A stretch of 64,000 bases of DNA from CAVSNH01 sp963729275 (GTDB taxonomy: Bacteria; Actinomycetota; Acidimicrobiia; Acidimicrobiales; RAAP-2), in the NCBI GenBank assembly GCA_963729275.1, contig CAVSNH010000004.1, positions 1 to 64,000 of the forward strand, written 5' to 3'. Below are positions 51,239 through 60,592 of this stretch, in pieces. Numbering within the stretch: the first letter of the stretch is position 1; every line of letters begins with the position of its first letter. Below the pieces are notes generated by a model. The model was not told where the DNA came from and searched no databases. It was given only the letters and a program-made list of their open reading frames with translations. The position numbers were made by a program, and so were the translations under genes.

Positions 51239-52128
51239 GTCCTCGACGTCCCCGTGACCTCGGGAATTGACTCCCGGGGAGCCCTCTCGAGACGGCGGGC
51301 GGAATCAACCTTTACGCCCAGCATCTGGCCCGAATACCTTGGCGGGCCTTGGGCAGCCTGAGCCAGCCATCAGGACGGTCACCAAGAATTAACTTGCAGG
51401 ATCCGGCCAAGTGAAGCAACCTCTCGTCATCGGACAAGGGGCGGAGACCCAGTCGGATAAGTGTCGGGGAGGGGCGGAAAGGGCGGATGCCTTGTGTGGC
51501 AAGCCGTCGTTTGGTGCGGAGTCGCAACGTCAGTCGTCTCAGGGGTTGCGATTTTGCTGAGGTGCCAGAAGCCGCCGCACTGGTGGATTCCGCCGAGCGG
51601 TGACCCGATCAGTGGCGAGCAGGTAACGCTGATCACTCCGACGCCGAGCCGTCAGCCGTCCCTGTCCGGCCGCGACCGGGGCGTTGGACCTGGGATTCGA
51701 GTTCCTGCGCGTAGCTCCCATCCGCACTGAGGAACTCATGGTCCAGGGTTGCCGCGCCCACAGGCGGCTCCGTCAAGGGCTCGACCGGACACTGCGCCGC
51801 AATAGGAGCTCCAACGGAGCGACACCGGCCTGAGGTCAGACGCCATCCCGGCGCGCCTTCTGTACGCAACCCTGATGCGCCGACAAGGGGGCTCCTGACG
51901 TTCCGAGCCTGGGCGCCCTTGACATCGACGATTCGTCCTCAGCCCGCCACCGAGGAATGGGCCGCGCAACACGAATACTCCGTGGGCAGTGTCATGAAGG
52001 GGCGACGCGTCGGCAGAACTCCAAGAGAAGACGCCGACGTCCGCGACACCAGTGTCACGAGCGTGTCATGAAGGCTGGCAGCCGATTGTGCCCACTCGGA
52101 ACCCTGGCCTTCACCGGCAACTTTCTTG
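51239..52128. other. 890-nt stretch with no supported gene
   Basis: Short overlapping frames on both strands show no bias or motif. GTGTCATGAAG occurs twice (51990 and 52067 regions) and GACACCAGTGTC is a perfect palindrome near 52045. The stretch ends at the 3' end of tRNA-Cys, a common integration point, so it may be a mobile-element scar. Confidence 0.4.
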
Positions 52129-52200
52129 AGGCGGCGGGCGGAATCGAACCGCCGTACGGGGCTTTGCAGGCCCCTGCCTAAACCACTCGGCCACGCCGCC
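52129..52200 (-). tRNA. tRNA-Cys (anticodon GCA)
   Basis: On the minus strand, 72 nt fold with acceptor GGCGGCG/CGCCGCC, anticodon stem GGGGC/GCCCC around CTGCAAA (anticodon GCA) and T loop TTCGATT. U at the discriminator position is typical of tRNA-Cys. CCA is not encoded. Confidence 0.95.
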
Positions 52201-52249
52201 GTGGCGTCGGGCGATCCTATCCGTCGGTTCGGGATGATTGAATCGGTGT

Positions 52250-53275
52250 ATGCGGATCGCACTGGTCGCCCCGCCGTGGACGCCTATCCCGCCGCTCCTC
52301 TACGGCGGCATCGAGGTCGTCGTCGACCAGCTGGCCCGTGGCCTCCAGGACGCCGGCCATGACGTGCTGCTCTTCGCCTCCGGCGACTCGGCCTGCCCCG
52401 TTCCGCGAAAGTGGGTCCTCGAGGAGGCCGAAGGTCGACGGATCGGCATGATCGTCCCCGAGATCCGTCATGTGATCCATGCGTACGAGGCCGTCCGGGG
52501 ATACGACGTGGTGCACGATCACACCCTCATGGGACCCTTCTACGCCGAGCGCTACCCCGATCTGCCGGTGGCCACGACTATCCACGGCCCGTTCAACACC
52601 GAACTGACCGACCTCTATCAGTCCATCGCCGATCGTGTCCCCATCGTCGCCATCTCCCACGCCCAGCGCCGGTCGGCCCCCGAGATCCCCATCGCCCGAG
52701 TCATCCACCACGGCGTGGAGGCGAGCCAGTTCCCCATCGGAGACGGGACCGGCGACGAGCGCGGCCCCTTCCTCGTGTTCCTGGGTCGGATGGCCGACGA
52801 CAAGGGCGCCCATCGGGCCGTCGAGGTGGCCCGCAAGGTGGGCATGCGCATCCTCATGGCTGGCAAGATGCGCGAGACGCGGGAGAGGGAGTACTTCCAG
52901 GAGAGGGTCGAGCCGCTCCTCGGCGAGGACGCCGAGTATCTCGGCGAGGTGTCGCACGAGCGCAAGCTCGAGCTTCTCGGCGCGGCGTCCGCCCTACTCT
53001 TCCCCATCCGGTGGAACGAGCCCTTTGGCATGGTCATGCTCGAGTCGATGGCCTGTGGCACGCCGGTCCTGGCCTTCCCGGAAGGGGCGGCGCCGGAGGT
53101 GGTCGACGACGGACGGACCGGGTTCCTGTGCGAGGACGAGATGGCCATGGTCGATGCGGTCGGCCGCCTGGACGACATCGACCGCCGGGCCTGTCGGCGA
53201 GCGGTGGAGGGTTACTTCTCGACAAACCGGATGGTGGCCGAGCACATCGAGCTCTTCGAGTCAATGATCGCCTGA
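52250..53275 (+). CDS. glycosyltransferase family 4
   Basis: The start is ATG 52250 (MRIALVAPPWTPIPPLLYGG), giving 341 residues. The GT-B fold shows the N-terminal GGIE loop, the interdomain PFLVFLGRMADDKG and the C-terminal nucleotide-sugar motif EPFGMVMLESMACGTPVLAF (E...E). Retaining GT4 enzymes make glycolipids, mannosides or glycogen-like sugars. Acceptor and donor are unknown. It stands alone between tRNA-Cys and a small membrane protein. Confidence 0.9.
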   Translation: MRIALVAPPWTPIPPLLYGGIEVVVDQLARGLQDAGHDVLLFASGDSACPVPRKWVLEEAEGRRIGMIVPEIRHVIHAYEAVRGYDVVHDHTLMGPFYAERYPDLPVATTIHGPFNTELTDLYQSIADRVPIVAISHAQRRSAPEIPIARVIHHGVEASQFPIGDGTGDERGPFLVFLGRMADDKGAHRAVEVARKVGMRILMAGKMRETREREYFQERVEPLLGEDAEYLGEVSHERKLELLGAASALLFPIRWNEPFGMVMLESMACGTPVLAFPEGAAPEVVDDGRTGFLCEDEMAMVDAVGRLDDIDRRACRRAVEGYFSTNRMVAEHIELFESMIA

Positions 53276-53282
53276 AGACGAC

Positions 53283-53305
53283 GACGGGCCGGGGCCCTGC
53301 CCGTC
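53283..53305. terminator. hairpin between convergent genes
   Basis: GACGGGC (53283-53289) pairs with GCCCGTC (53299-53305) across a 9-nt loop, 8 nt after the glycosyltransferase stop and 29 nt before the end of the convergent small gene. It could stop transcription from both sides. There is no T tract. Confidence 0.5.
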
Positions 53306-53333
53306 TCCCGCGCTCCGAGGTGGGGCTGCTCGG

Positions 53334-53528
53334 CTAGTGCCGTCCGAAGACGAACCGGACGAGCAGCACGACGATGGCCACGACGATGAGCACCTTGAAG
53401 ACGGTCCAGAGCAGGCTGGCCACAAATCCGAGGATCCAGAAGGCGACCACCACGGCGATGAGGCCACCGCCGACCACCAGGACGGTGTCGAAGACGCTGA
53501 TCCCAGAACGTCCCTCATCTTCGGCCAT
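53334..53528 (-). CDS. small membrane protein
   Basis: This 64-residue protein has a charged start (MAEDEGRSGIS) and two hydrophobic helices (about 14-31 and 36-58), ending FVFGRH. The composition is that of short actinobacterial membrane proteins of unknown role. It is convergent with the glycosyltransferase and divergent from glnD by about 107 nt. Confidence 0.55.
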   Translation of the reverse strand: MAEDEGRSGISVFDTVLVVGGGLIAVVVAFWILGFVASLLWTVFKVLIVVAIVVLLVRFVFGRH

Positions 53529-53635
53529 GCCACCACGCTAATCGACGGCGCAGAAACCCGGACATCACCACCCACGGGCAGACGGTCGGCGCACGATCCG
53601 ATGGTCCGGTCCAGCACCGATGGTACGGTCCCGCC

Positions 53636-56041
53636 GTGACGCTGCGTGCACGCCGGCAGTCGCTCCTCGACCGTGGCGACCTGCAAGGAGACGCCTTCTG
53701 CCGTGCCTACTCGGCGGCGGCCGACGAGTGGCTGGCCGATCTCTTCGATCGGGCCACCGACGGCAATGCACGAGGCATGGCGCTCGTCGCAGTGGGCGGG
53801 TACGGGCGGGCGGAGTTGTGTCCCTACAGCGACCTCGACGTCGTCCTCGTCCACCGCGGACGGCGCGACATCACGGCCACGGCCAACCGCATCTGGTACC
53901 CGGTGTGGGACGAAGGGATCGCGCTCGACTACAGCGTGCGCCGGCCCAGCGACGTGCTCGAGATGGCCGGCAAAGACCTCAAGGTGGCGCTCGGACTCCT
54001 CGACGCACGCGTGGTGTGCGGCGAGGCCAAGGTGGCCGAACCGGTACTGGAGGGAGCGGCCCGCCGGTGGGCCCGTCAGAAGCCACCGTGGCTGAGCATT
54101 CTGGCCACCCTCGTGGCCGAGCGTCATGCCGTCTTCGGGGATGTCGGGTTCCTCCTCGAGCCCGACCTCAAGGAGTCCCATGGCGGTCTCCGAGATGTCG
54201 CCGTCCTCGGCTCCCTCATGCGGGCCGTGCCCGCCCTCGACGACTACATCGACGTGGTGGCCACCGACGATGCCCGCTCGGTGCTCACCGCCGCCCGCGT
54301 CGAGCTTCACCGGCGGGCCGGGCGACAGCTCGACCGCCTTTTGCTCCAGGAGCAGGACGCCATCGCCACACGCCTGGGCGAGGCGAGTTCGGACGCGTTC
54401 ATGCAGGCCATCGCGGCTGCCGGCCGCACCATCGCCTGGGAGTGCGACGACGCCTGGCGTCGCCGAAGCGTCGCCGCCCACGCACCGGACGGGCGCCGGC
54501 TTCGACGGTCCGATCGTCGAGCCCCCAGCGATGGTGACCTCGGCCCGGTCCATGTGCCCGGGGAGCCCGGCATCGCCATCGGCCAGGAAGAGGTCGTCCT
54601 GACGGTGACGGCCGACACCGAGGGCGATGCGTCCCTCGGCCTCCGACTGGCCGCGGTGAGCGCCGAGAAGGAGTTGCCCATCGCCCGAGACGCTCTCAAC
54701 CTGCTGGCTCGCAAGGCACCCGAGCCGGAGCAGCCCTGGCCACCGTCACTCCGGGCCACACTCGTGCGGGTCCTGGCCACTGGCCGACCGGCCATCGCCG
54801 CCGTCGAGGCGCTCGACCGGCGCCATCTCTTCGACCACTATCTGTCGGAATGGGCCTGGGTCCGCAACAAGCCGCAGCGCAACCCCTACCACCGCTTCAC
54901 CGTGGACCGGCACCTGCTCGAGGCGTGCGCCAATGCGGCCAGCTTGGTCCACCGGGTCGACCGGCCCGATCTGTTGCTGGTGGGGACCCTCCTCCATGAC
55001 CTGGGGAAGGGGTTTCCGGGCGATCACACCGAGGCGGGCATGGTCGTGGCGACCGAGGTGGCCGACCGCATGGGGTTCGAGCCCGACGACCGCGACGTCC
55101 TCGTCTCACTCGTCGAGCATCACCTGCTGCTGCCCGACGTGGCCACCCGGCGGGACCTCACTGACCCGGCTACCGCCGAACGGGTGGCCGAGGCAGTGGG
55201 CAGCCGGCGCACCCTCGACCTTCTGGCCGCCATGGTCGAGGCCGACAGCCTGGCCACTGGCCCCTCGGCCTGGACTCCGTGGAAGGCGGGGCTCGTGGCC
55301 GAGCTCGTCGAGCGGACCCGCCGGATCCTGGCCGGCGAGCCCCACCTGCCACCGGTGCCTCGGCTCACCGACGACGTCCGGCTCATCATGGCCGACGTCC
55401 GCGCCCGGGGCGTCCCGGCGCTGGCTATCGAGGATCCAATGGTCACCGTGGTGGCGCCCGATCGCCCGCGCCTCCTCTCCGACGTCACGGCAGTTCTTGC
55501 TCTTCACGGCCTCAACGTGCGCGCCGCCGACATCACCGGCGAGCACGGGGTGGCCGTCGAGATCTTCACGGCCGAGCCCGAGTACGGGCGATGGCCGGCA
55601 GTGGCCCGCCTTTCGGACGATCTCGTAGCCGTCTCCGACGGCCGCCTCGCCGTCGAGGAACGACTGGCCGAGCGAACGAGGACTTATCGAAGCCATCGGC
55701 CGACCGCTCCAGAGTTGGTCTCGACCCAGGTCGTGGTGGACAACACCGCATCCGAGATGGCCACCGTGGTCGAGGTGCGGGCCGAGGATGTGGTGGGTCA
55801 GCTCCACCGCATCACGAGGGCATTCGTCGATCGTGGCCTCGACGTCGCCTCGGCCAAGGTCTCAACCTTCGGCTCGGCGGTGGTGGACGCCTTTTACGTG
55901 CGCAGCCCGGACGGCGGGAAGGTCACCGACCCGGCCGAGATCCAGGCGCTCGAGCAGGCGCTGACCACCCGCATTGCCGAGGCCGGGGATGGTTCGGAGG
56001 AGGCCGCGGAGGCCTCGGATCGAGGCAGCGGATCCGGCTGA
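53636..56041 (+). CDS. glnD: PII uridylyltransferase/adenylyltransferase GlnD
   Basis: The 801-residue protein has a nucleotidyltransferase domain (GGYGRAELCPYSDLD, with D66 and D68), a GlnD-specific helical region and an HD phosphohydrolase (LLHDLGKG, VEHHLLLPDVA at about 440-520). Two ACT domains (about 600-690 and 700-775) sense glutamine. It modifies and demodifies PII in nitrogen control; in Actinobacteria this is usually adenylylation. No glnB or amtB is next to it here, unlike the common amt-glnB-glnD operon. Start GTG 53636. Confidence 0.92.
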   Translation: MTLRARRQSLLDRGDLQGDAFCRAYSAAADEWLADLFDRATDGNARGMALVAVGGYGRAELCPYSDLDVVLVHRGRRDITATANRIWYPVWDEGIALDYSVRRPSDVLEMAGKDLKVALGLLDARVVCGEAKVAEPVLEGAARRWARQKPPWLSILATLVAERHAVFGDVGFLLEPDLKESHGGLRDVAVLGSLMRAVPALDDYIDVVATDDARSVLTAARVELHRRAGRQLDRLLLQEQDAIATRLGEASSDAFMQAIAAAGRTIAWECDDAWRRRSVAAHAPDGRRLRRSDRRAPSDGDLGPVHVPGEPGIAIGQEEVVLTVTADTEGDASLGLRLAAVSAEKELPIARDALNLLARKAPEPEQPWPPSLRATLVRVLATGRPAIAAVEALDRRHLFDHYLSEWAWVRNKPQRNPYHRFTVDRHLLEACANAASLVHRVDRPDLLLVGTLLHDLGKGFPGDHTEAGMVVATEVADRMGFEPDDRDVLVSLVEHHLLLPDVATRRDLTDPATAERVAEAVGSRRTLDLLAAMVEADSLATGPSAWTPWKAGLVAELVERTRRILAGEPHLPPVPRLTDDVRLIMADVRARGVPALAIEDPMVTVVAPDRPRLLSDVTAVLALHGLNVRAADITGEHGVAVEIFTAEPEYGRWPAVARLSDDLVAVSDGRLAVEERLAERTRTYRSHRPTAPELVSTQVVVDNTASEMATVVEVRAEDVVGQLHRITRAFVDRGLDVASAKVSTFGSAVVDAFYVRSPDGGKVTDPAEIQALEQALTTRIAEAGDGSEEAAEASDRGSGSG

Positions 56042-56161
56042 GGCCTCGTTCGGCCGCCGTTTGGCAAGAAATCTGCCGGCGGACCCGCCGGTACAGCTGA
56101 CCTGGGAATGTTCCGATGAACTGGTAGGTTCTCTCCTCTAGAGGATCCGCGAGAGACCACG

Positions 56162-57316
56162 ATGCCGGGCGCTCATTCACAAGAGAAGACGAGGGGGCCC
56201 GGTCGCCGATTGCTGACCTTTGTCCTGCCCGTGGCCGTCCTGGTGATGGTCGTCGGCGGCGTGGCTGGTGTCGTCCTCCTGCGCGGCTCGACTGGGAGGG
56301 CGGCTGCCTCCCCCACTTCGAACCCTGACGCGGCGACCGACGCGGCCTTTTTCGTGCAATCGGTGACGCCGGCCGCCGGGACGGCCCAGGTGCCCAGCGA
56401 CGCCCCCATCGAAGTGCGCTTCACGGACCCGTTGAGCGCAAAATCACCGACGCCCAGCCTGACTCCGCCTGTCGCCGGTTCGTGGCAGGAGGTCACCCCG
56501 ACCACCTTCGCCTTCGTGGCCACTGCCCCGCTCGTGCCCTCCTCGTCGGAGACCGTCACGGTGCCCGGGGGTCGCGCTGGCGTGGAGAGCTCGACCGGCA
56601 AGCGCATCCGCGACACGGCGACCGCCCAGTTCAGCGTGGCAGCCGGAAGTGTGCTGCGCCTCCAGCAGCTTCTGGCACAGCTCGGTTACCTGCCACTGGG
56701 CTTCACCCCGGCGAGGCCGCTCACCTCGGCTGTCGAGGCGGCCGACCCGCAGCAGGGCGTATTCGCCTGGCGCGCCAACGAGCCGGCGTCGCTCAGCTCT
56801 CAATGGACCGTCGGCTCAATGAACGTCATCACTACCGGCGCCATCATGGCCTTCGAGTTGGACCAAAATCTCACCACCGACGGCGAAGCCGGCCCACAGG
56901 TTTGGACGCATCTGCTGGCCGCCGCCACCGCTGGGACGGTCAACACGGCGCCGTACGACTACGTCTACGTGTCCAAGGGATCACCGGAAACGGCCACCGT
57001 CTACAGCAACGGTGCGGCCGTCTACTCGACGTTGGTCAACACCGGCGTCGCGGCGGCCCCAACCGAGTCGGGCACTTTCCCCGTCTACGAGCGCTTCCAG
57101 GTGACCACCATGAGCGGGACCAACCCCGACGGCTCGCACTATGTCGACCCGGGCATCCCGTGGGTGAGCTACTTCAACGGCGGGGACGCCCTGCACGGGT
57201 TCGTGCGGTCGAGCTACGGCTTCCCCCAGAGCGACGGCTGCGTGGAGATGCCCATCGCCAACGCCGCCGTTGTCTGGCCGCTCACGCCCATCGGCACGCT
57301 CGTCACCGTCTCGTAG
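56162..57316 (+). CDS. L,D-transpeptidase (YkuD family)
   Basis: The 384-residue protein has an N-terminal membrane anchor (about 17-41). An Ig-like (Big_5) domain follows (FVQSVTPAAGTAQVPSDAPIEV, split over residues 64-85). The C-terminal YkuD domain has HGFVRSSYGFP and SDGC360VEMP; the usual SHGC histidine is Asp here. It would cross-link peptidoglycan 3-3 or attach proteins to it outside the membrane. A peptidoglycan-binding-like stretch lies between (about 165-240). Confidence 0.88.
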   Translation: MPGAHSQEKTRGPGRRLLTFVLPVAVLVMVVGGVAGVVLLRGSTGRAAASPTSNPDAATDAAFFVQSVTPAAGTAQVPSDAPIEVRFTDPLSAKSPTPSLTPPVAGSWQEVTPTTFAFVATAPLVPSSSETVTVPGGRAGVESSTGKRIRDTATAQFSVAAGSVLRLQQLLAQLGYLPLGFTPARPLTSAVEAADPQQGVFAWRANEPASLSSQWTVGSMNVITTGAIMAFELDQNLTTDGEAGPQVWTHLLAAATAGTVNTAPYDYVYVSKGSPETATVYSNGAAVYSTLVNTGVAAAPTESGTFPVYERFQVTTMSGTNPDGSHYVDPGIPWVSYFNGGDALHGFVRSSYGFPQSDGCVEMPIANAAVVWPLTPIGTLVTVS

Positions 57317-57334
57317 CGCACGTCACCGCGGCCG

Positions 57335-58168
57335 TCAGTCGCCGTCCGGCGCCGAGGGGAACACCGGTGACCGCCGGTCACGAATGGCGTCCAGCCCCTC
57401 TTTGGCATCCGGACCGAGGAAGCCGAGCATCTCGAGGGCGAGCGACTCGCCGAAGGCCGGGGCAGCCGTGACCAACCAGCGGTTGACGGCTCGCTTCGTC
57501 CACTGCAGTGCGGCGGCTGAACCCTCGGCCAGCCGACGGGCGACAGCCAGTGCCTCGGAGACCACCTGGTCGTCGGGGACGCAGCGGGTCACGAGCCCGA
57601 TCCGCTCGGCTTCAGGGCCGTCGATGAAGTCGGAAGTGAGCAGGTAGTACTTGGCCTTGGCCACTCCGCAGAGCAGCGGCCAGAGAATCACGGCGTGGTC
57701 GCCGGCGGCCACGCCGAGGCGTGTGTGCCCGTCCGAGAGGCGAGCCGACTCGGCCACAATGCTCACATCGGCCAACAAGGCCACTGCCAGCCCGGCGCCC
57801 ACCGCCACGCCGTTGACCGCCGACACGATGGGTTTCACCGAGGCGACCATCGATTCGACGACGGCCCGGGCATCGTGCCACTGCTCGACGACCGCGCCGT
57901 AGTCGTGGGTCATCCGCTCGACCATGGCCAGGTCACCTCCGGCCGAGAAGGCCCGGCCGGCCCCGGTGATGACCGAGACGGACACCGTCGGGTCACCGTC
58001 GACGACCGGCCAGACGGCGGAGAACTCGCGGTGCAACTGCTCGTTGGCCGCGTTGAGCACCTCGGGCCGGTCGATGGTGATGAGCAGGACGCCCGGAGAC
58101 GGGCGCTCGAAGCGCAGGTGGGCGAAGGCCTCGTAGGTGGCGGGGTAGCCGGCGCCGGCCGGTGTCAC
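57335..58168 (-). CDS. enoyl-CoA hydratase/isomerase family protein
   Basis: This 277-residue crotonase-fold protein has AFSAGGDLAMVERM and NGVAVGAGLAVALLADVSIV, the two oxyanion-hole segments. The glutamate pair of true hydratases is not evident (GHTRLGVAAGDHAVILW), so isomerase or another activity is possible. Its start overlaps the methyltransferase stop by 4 nt. It converges with the L,D-transpeptidase gene 18 nt away. Confidence 0.87.
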   Translation of the reverse strand: MTPAGAGYPATYEAFAHLRFERPSPGVLLITIDRPEVLNAANEQLHREFSAVWPVVDGDPTVSVSVITGAGRAFSAGGDLAMVERMTHDYGAVVEQWHDARAVVESMVASVKPIVSAVNGVAVGAGLAVALLADVSIVAESARLSDGHTRLGVAAGDHAVILWPLLCGVAKAKYYLLTSDFIDGPEAERIGLVTRCVPDDQVVSEALAVARRLAEGSAAALQWTKRAVNRWLVTAAPAFGESLALEMLGFLGPDAKEGLDAIRDRRSPVFPSAPDGD

Positions 58169-59169
58169 CGCTCGACCTCGAGCAGCGGGTGTCGGAGGCC
58201 GAGCTCGGCAAGCACACGGTCGGGCTCGCGAGGCTCAACCAGGTCTCCGGACGCGCTCGGCACCCGGAAGACATAGAGGTTCCAGAAGGGCGCAAGGTCA
58301 GCAGGCTCGATGTCCGCGTAGAGGCGCCGCTCGATGTCGGGACAGCGGCTGAACCCAGCCTCGGCGAACCTGTCCGTCCACCAGTCGAAGGAAGCGATGG
58401 TCAGGTGACCCTCGATCGGGCGGCCCTCGGCGTCGACCTCCAGGTCCTCTTTGGGCACGGGCCCGGCGTAGCCCGGTCCGTGGGCTGCGTACTCGACCAC
58501 CAACTCGGGACGGACCTTCCCTTCGAAGTGCCCGTCGGGGCCCGAGACGTTGCGACCGAACGAGGGAATGGTGGCGTAGAGGTAGGCGCCGCACACCCGC
58601 CGAAGCTCACGGAGGGCGATGGGCACGCTGTCGGGCGGGAGGTGCTCGAGTGTCTCGAGCACGGTGACCAGCTCGAAGTGGCCGTCGGGCCAGGGCAGGC
58701 CCGAGAAGAGGCTCGCCACCCGGATGTGGCCGACGGCGCCGGGTGTGGCGTGATCGACGGCATAGCGGCTCAGGTCGCAACCGACGGCGTCGATGCCGAG
58801 CTCGCGGAAGACCTCGACCAGGAAACCGGTGGCACAGCCCACGTCCAGGGCGTTGTGCACCCGGAAGTTGCGCCACAGCATCCACCCGGCGATATCGGCA
58901 TTGGAGGCGATGCGGTCGTAGCGGGCATAGCCGGATCGACCGGCCCGGTCGCCGGAGGCGTCGCGGCCTTCACCGAAATAGCTCCCGTCGTAGGTGTCGG
59001 CCACACCGGCCGACCGGGCCTGAGCCAGGGCACTCCCCCGCTCGGCTGCGTCGGAGAGCAGGCGCCCGGCTCCGGCCATCACCCGTCGAGTCCCGCGGTA
59101 ACGGGCCGCCATCGAGATCATGATGTGTTGCACCCGGTCGAGCGCGGCCCTCTGCGTCGTCCGCGGCAT
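58165..59169 (-). CDS. class I SAM-dependent methyltransferase
   Basis: In 334 residues, a long N-terminal region precedes motif I (ALDVGCATGFLVEVF), then VGCDLS and FELVTVLETLEHLPPDSV. That pattern is typical of Methyltransf_23/UbiG-like enzymes. The stop overlaps the hydratase start (ATGA), so the two are coupled and may act on the same small molecule or lipid. The substrate is unknown. Confidence 0.85.
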   Translation of the reverse strand: MPRTTQRAALDRVQHIMISMAARYRGTRRVMAGAGRLLSDAAERGSALAQARSAGVADTYDGSYFGEGRDASGDRAGRSGYARYDRIASNADIAGWMLWRNFRVHNALDVGCATGFLVEVFRELGIDAVGCDLSRYAVDHATPGAVGHIRVASLFSGLPWPDGHFELVTVLETLEHLPPDSVPIALRELRRVCGAYLYATIPSFGRNVSGPDGHFEGKVRPELVVEYAAHGPGYAGPVPKEDLEVDAEGRPIEGHLTIASFDWWTDRFAEAGFSRCPDIERRLYADIEPADLAPFWNLYVFRVPSASGDLVEPREPDRVLAELGLRHPLLEVER

Positions 59170-59219
59170 GGCCGGAGACTACCTCCGCGCCCTCGAGCCG
59201 CCCGGCCCAACGGCTGGCC

Positions 59220-59831
59220 TCATCCGGCCTCGAGCTGCAACTGCTCCGCCAGGGCGCGAAAGGCGCGCCCGCGGTGCGAGATCTGGTGCTTTTCCGCCGC
59301 CGTCATCTCGGCGAACGTGCGACCGCCGGCGCCGGCGGGCACGAACACCGGGTCGTAGCCGAACCCGGACCCACCCGCCGGTTGCGTGGCGATGGTGCCT
59401 TCCACCGTCCCTTCGGCCCACCGCTCCGACCCGTCGGGGTAGGCAACGAAGGCCACCGAGCGAAACGCGGCCGACCGCTGGTCGGGACGTATGGCCCCGA
59501 CGCGCTCGAGCTCCGTCAGCAGTTTGCGCACATTGTCGGCATAGGTCGCATGGTCACCGGCGAACCGGGCTGAGTAGACACCTGGCGCCCCGCCAAGAGC
59601 GGCGACCTCGAGGCCGGTGTCGTCGGCGACCGCCGGCAGGCCGGTGGCGGCGGAGAGCGCACGCGCTTTCAACCGGGCATTGTCCACCAACGTCTCGCCG
59701 TTCTCTTCGACTTCGGGGACGGAGCCCGGACGGGGCTCGAGGACCAGCCCGGGGACGCGGTCGAGCAGATCGGCGATCTCGGCCGCCTTGTCCGGGTTGG
59801 CCGTAGCCAGCACCATCCGGCGGGTGGTCAT
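59220..59831 (-). CDS. rdgB: XTP/dITP diphosphatase
   Basis: ATG 59831 overlaps the rph stop by 4 nt. The 203 residues match HAM1/RdgB: VLATANPDKAAEI, ENGETLVDNARLKA, PAVADDTGLEVAALGGAPGVYSAR (in two stretches), GFGYDPVFVP and HQISHRGRAF. It removes non-canonical purine nucleotides from the NTP pool. It is the last gene of the mec-cysO-cysM-MBL-rph-rdgB operon. Confidence 0.93.
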   Translation of the reverse strand: MTTRRMVLATANPDKAAEIADLLDRVPGLVLEPRPGSVPEVEENGETLVDNARLKARALSAATGLPAVADDTGLEVAALGGAPGVYSARFAGDHATYADNVRKLLTELERVGAIRPDQRSAAFRSVAFVAYPDGSERWAEGTVEGTIATQPAGGSGFGYDPVFVPAGAGGRTFAEMTAAEKHQISHRGRAFRALAEQLQLEAG

Positions 59832-60592
59832 CGAGGAGGCGGCGGCTCGGCCAATGCCTCCGACTGCAGCTCCAACAAACGGGCGATGCCGTGCTCGGCC
59901 AAGCTCAGCAGCTCGTCGAGCTCGTACTTGGAAAAGGGATCTCCTTCGGCCGTGCCCTGCACCTCGACGAAACGACCGGACGACGTCATGACCACGTTCA
60001 TGTCCACTTCGGCCCGGCTGTCCTCCTCGTAGGGGAGGTCGAGCATGCAGACGCCGTCCACCACACCAACGGAAACGGCGGCCACCGCTTCGGTCAGTGG
60101 CTGGGTGCGGATCACGCCCTTCTGGACGAGGCGGGTCATGGCGTCGTGCAGCGCCACGTAGGCGCCGCACACCGAGGCGGTGCGGGTCCCCCCGTCGGCC
60201 TGCAGCACGTCGCAGTCGACGGTGACCTGCACCTCACCGAGTGCCACCATGTCGCACACCGAACGGAGGGAACGGCCGATGAGGCGCTGAATCTCCTGCG
60301 TACGACCGGACTGGCGACCTTTGGTCGCCTCCCGCGTGACCCGCTCGCCGGTCGACCCCGGTAGCAGCGAGTACTCGGCCGTGACCCAGCCCTTGCCGCT
60401 CCCCCGCATCCACGGTGGGACTCGCTCCTCGATCGACGCGGTGCATAACACCTTGGTGCGCCCCATGGAGACGAGGACCGACCCTGGGGCGAACACGGTG
60501 AAGTCGCGCACGAAGGCGGCCGGACGCAGATCGTCGAGGGCCCGGGCGTCGGCCCGGCCCAGGGACCTACCTGTTTTCACTCGCTCACTCAC
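59828..60592 (-). CDS. rph: ribonuclease PH
   Basis: GTG 60592 overlaps the stop of the upstream MBL gene, giving 254 residues. TKVLCTASIEERVPPW, KGWVTAEYSLLPGST, the R-rich RQSGRTQEIQRLIGRSLR and VQVTVDCDVLQADGGTRTAS are classic RNase PH. It trims tRNA 3' ends with phosphate. It is translationally coupled to the genes on both sides. Confidence 0.94.
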   Translation of the reverse strand: MSERVKTGRSLGRADARALDDLRPAAFVRDFTVFAPGSVLVSMGRTKVLCTASIEERVPPWMRGSGKGWVTAEYSLLPGSTGERVTREATKGRQSGRTQEIQRLIGRSLRSVCDMVALGEVQVTVDCDVLQADGGTRTASVCGAYVALHDAMTRLVQKGVIRTQPLTEAVAAVSVGVVDGVCMLDLPYEEDSRAEVDMNVVMTSSGRFVEVQGTAEGDPFSKYELDELLSLAEHGIARLLELQSEALAEPPPPR

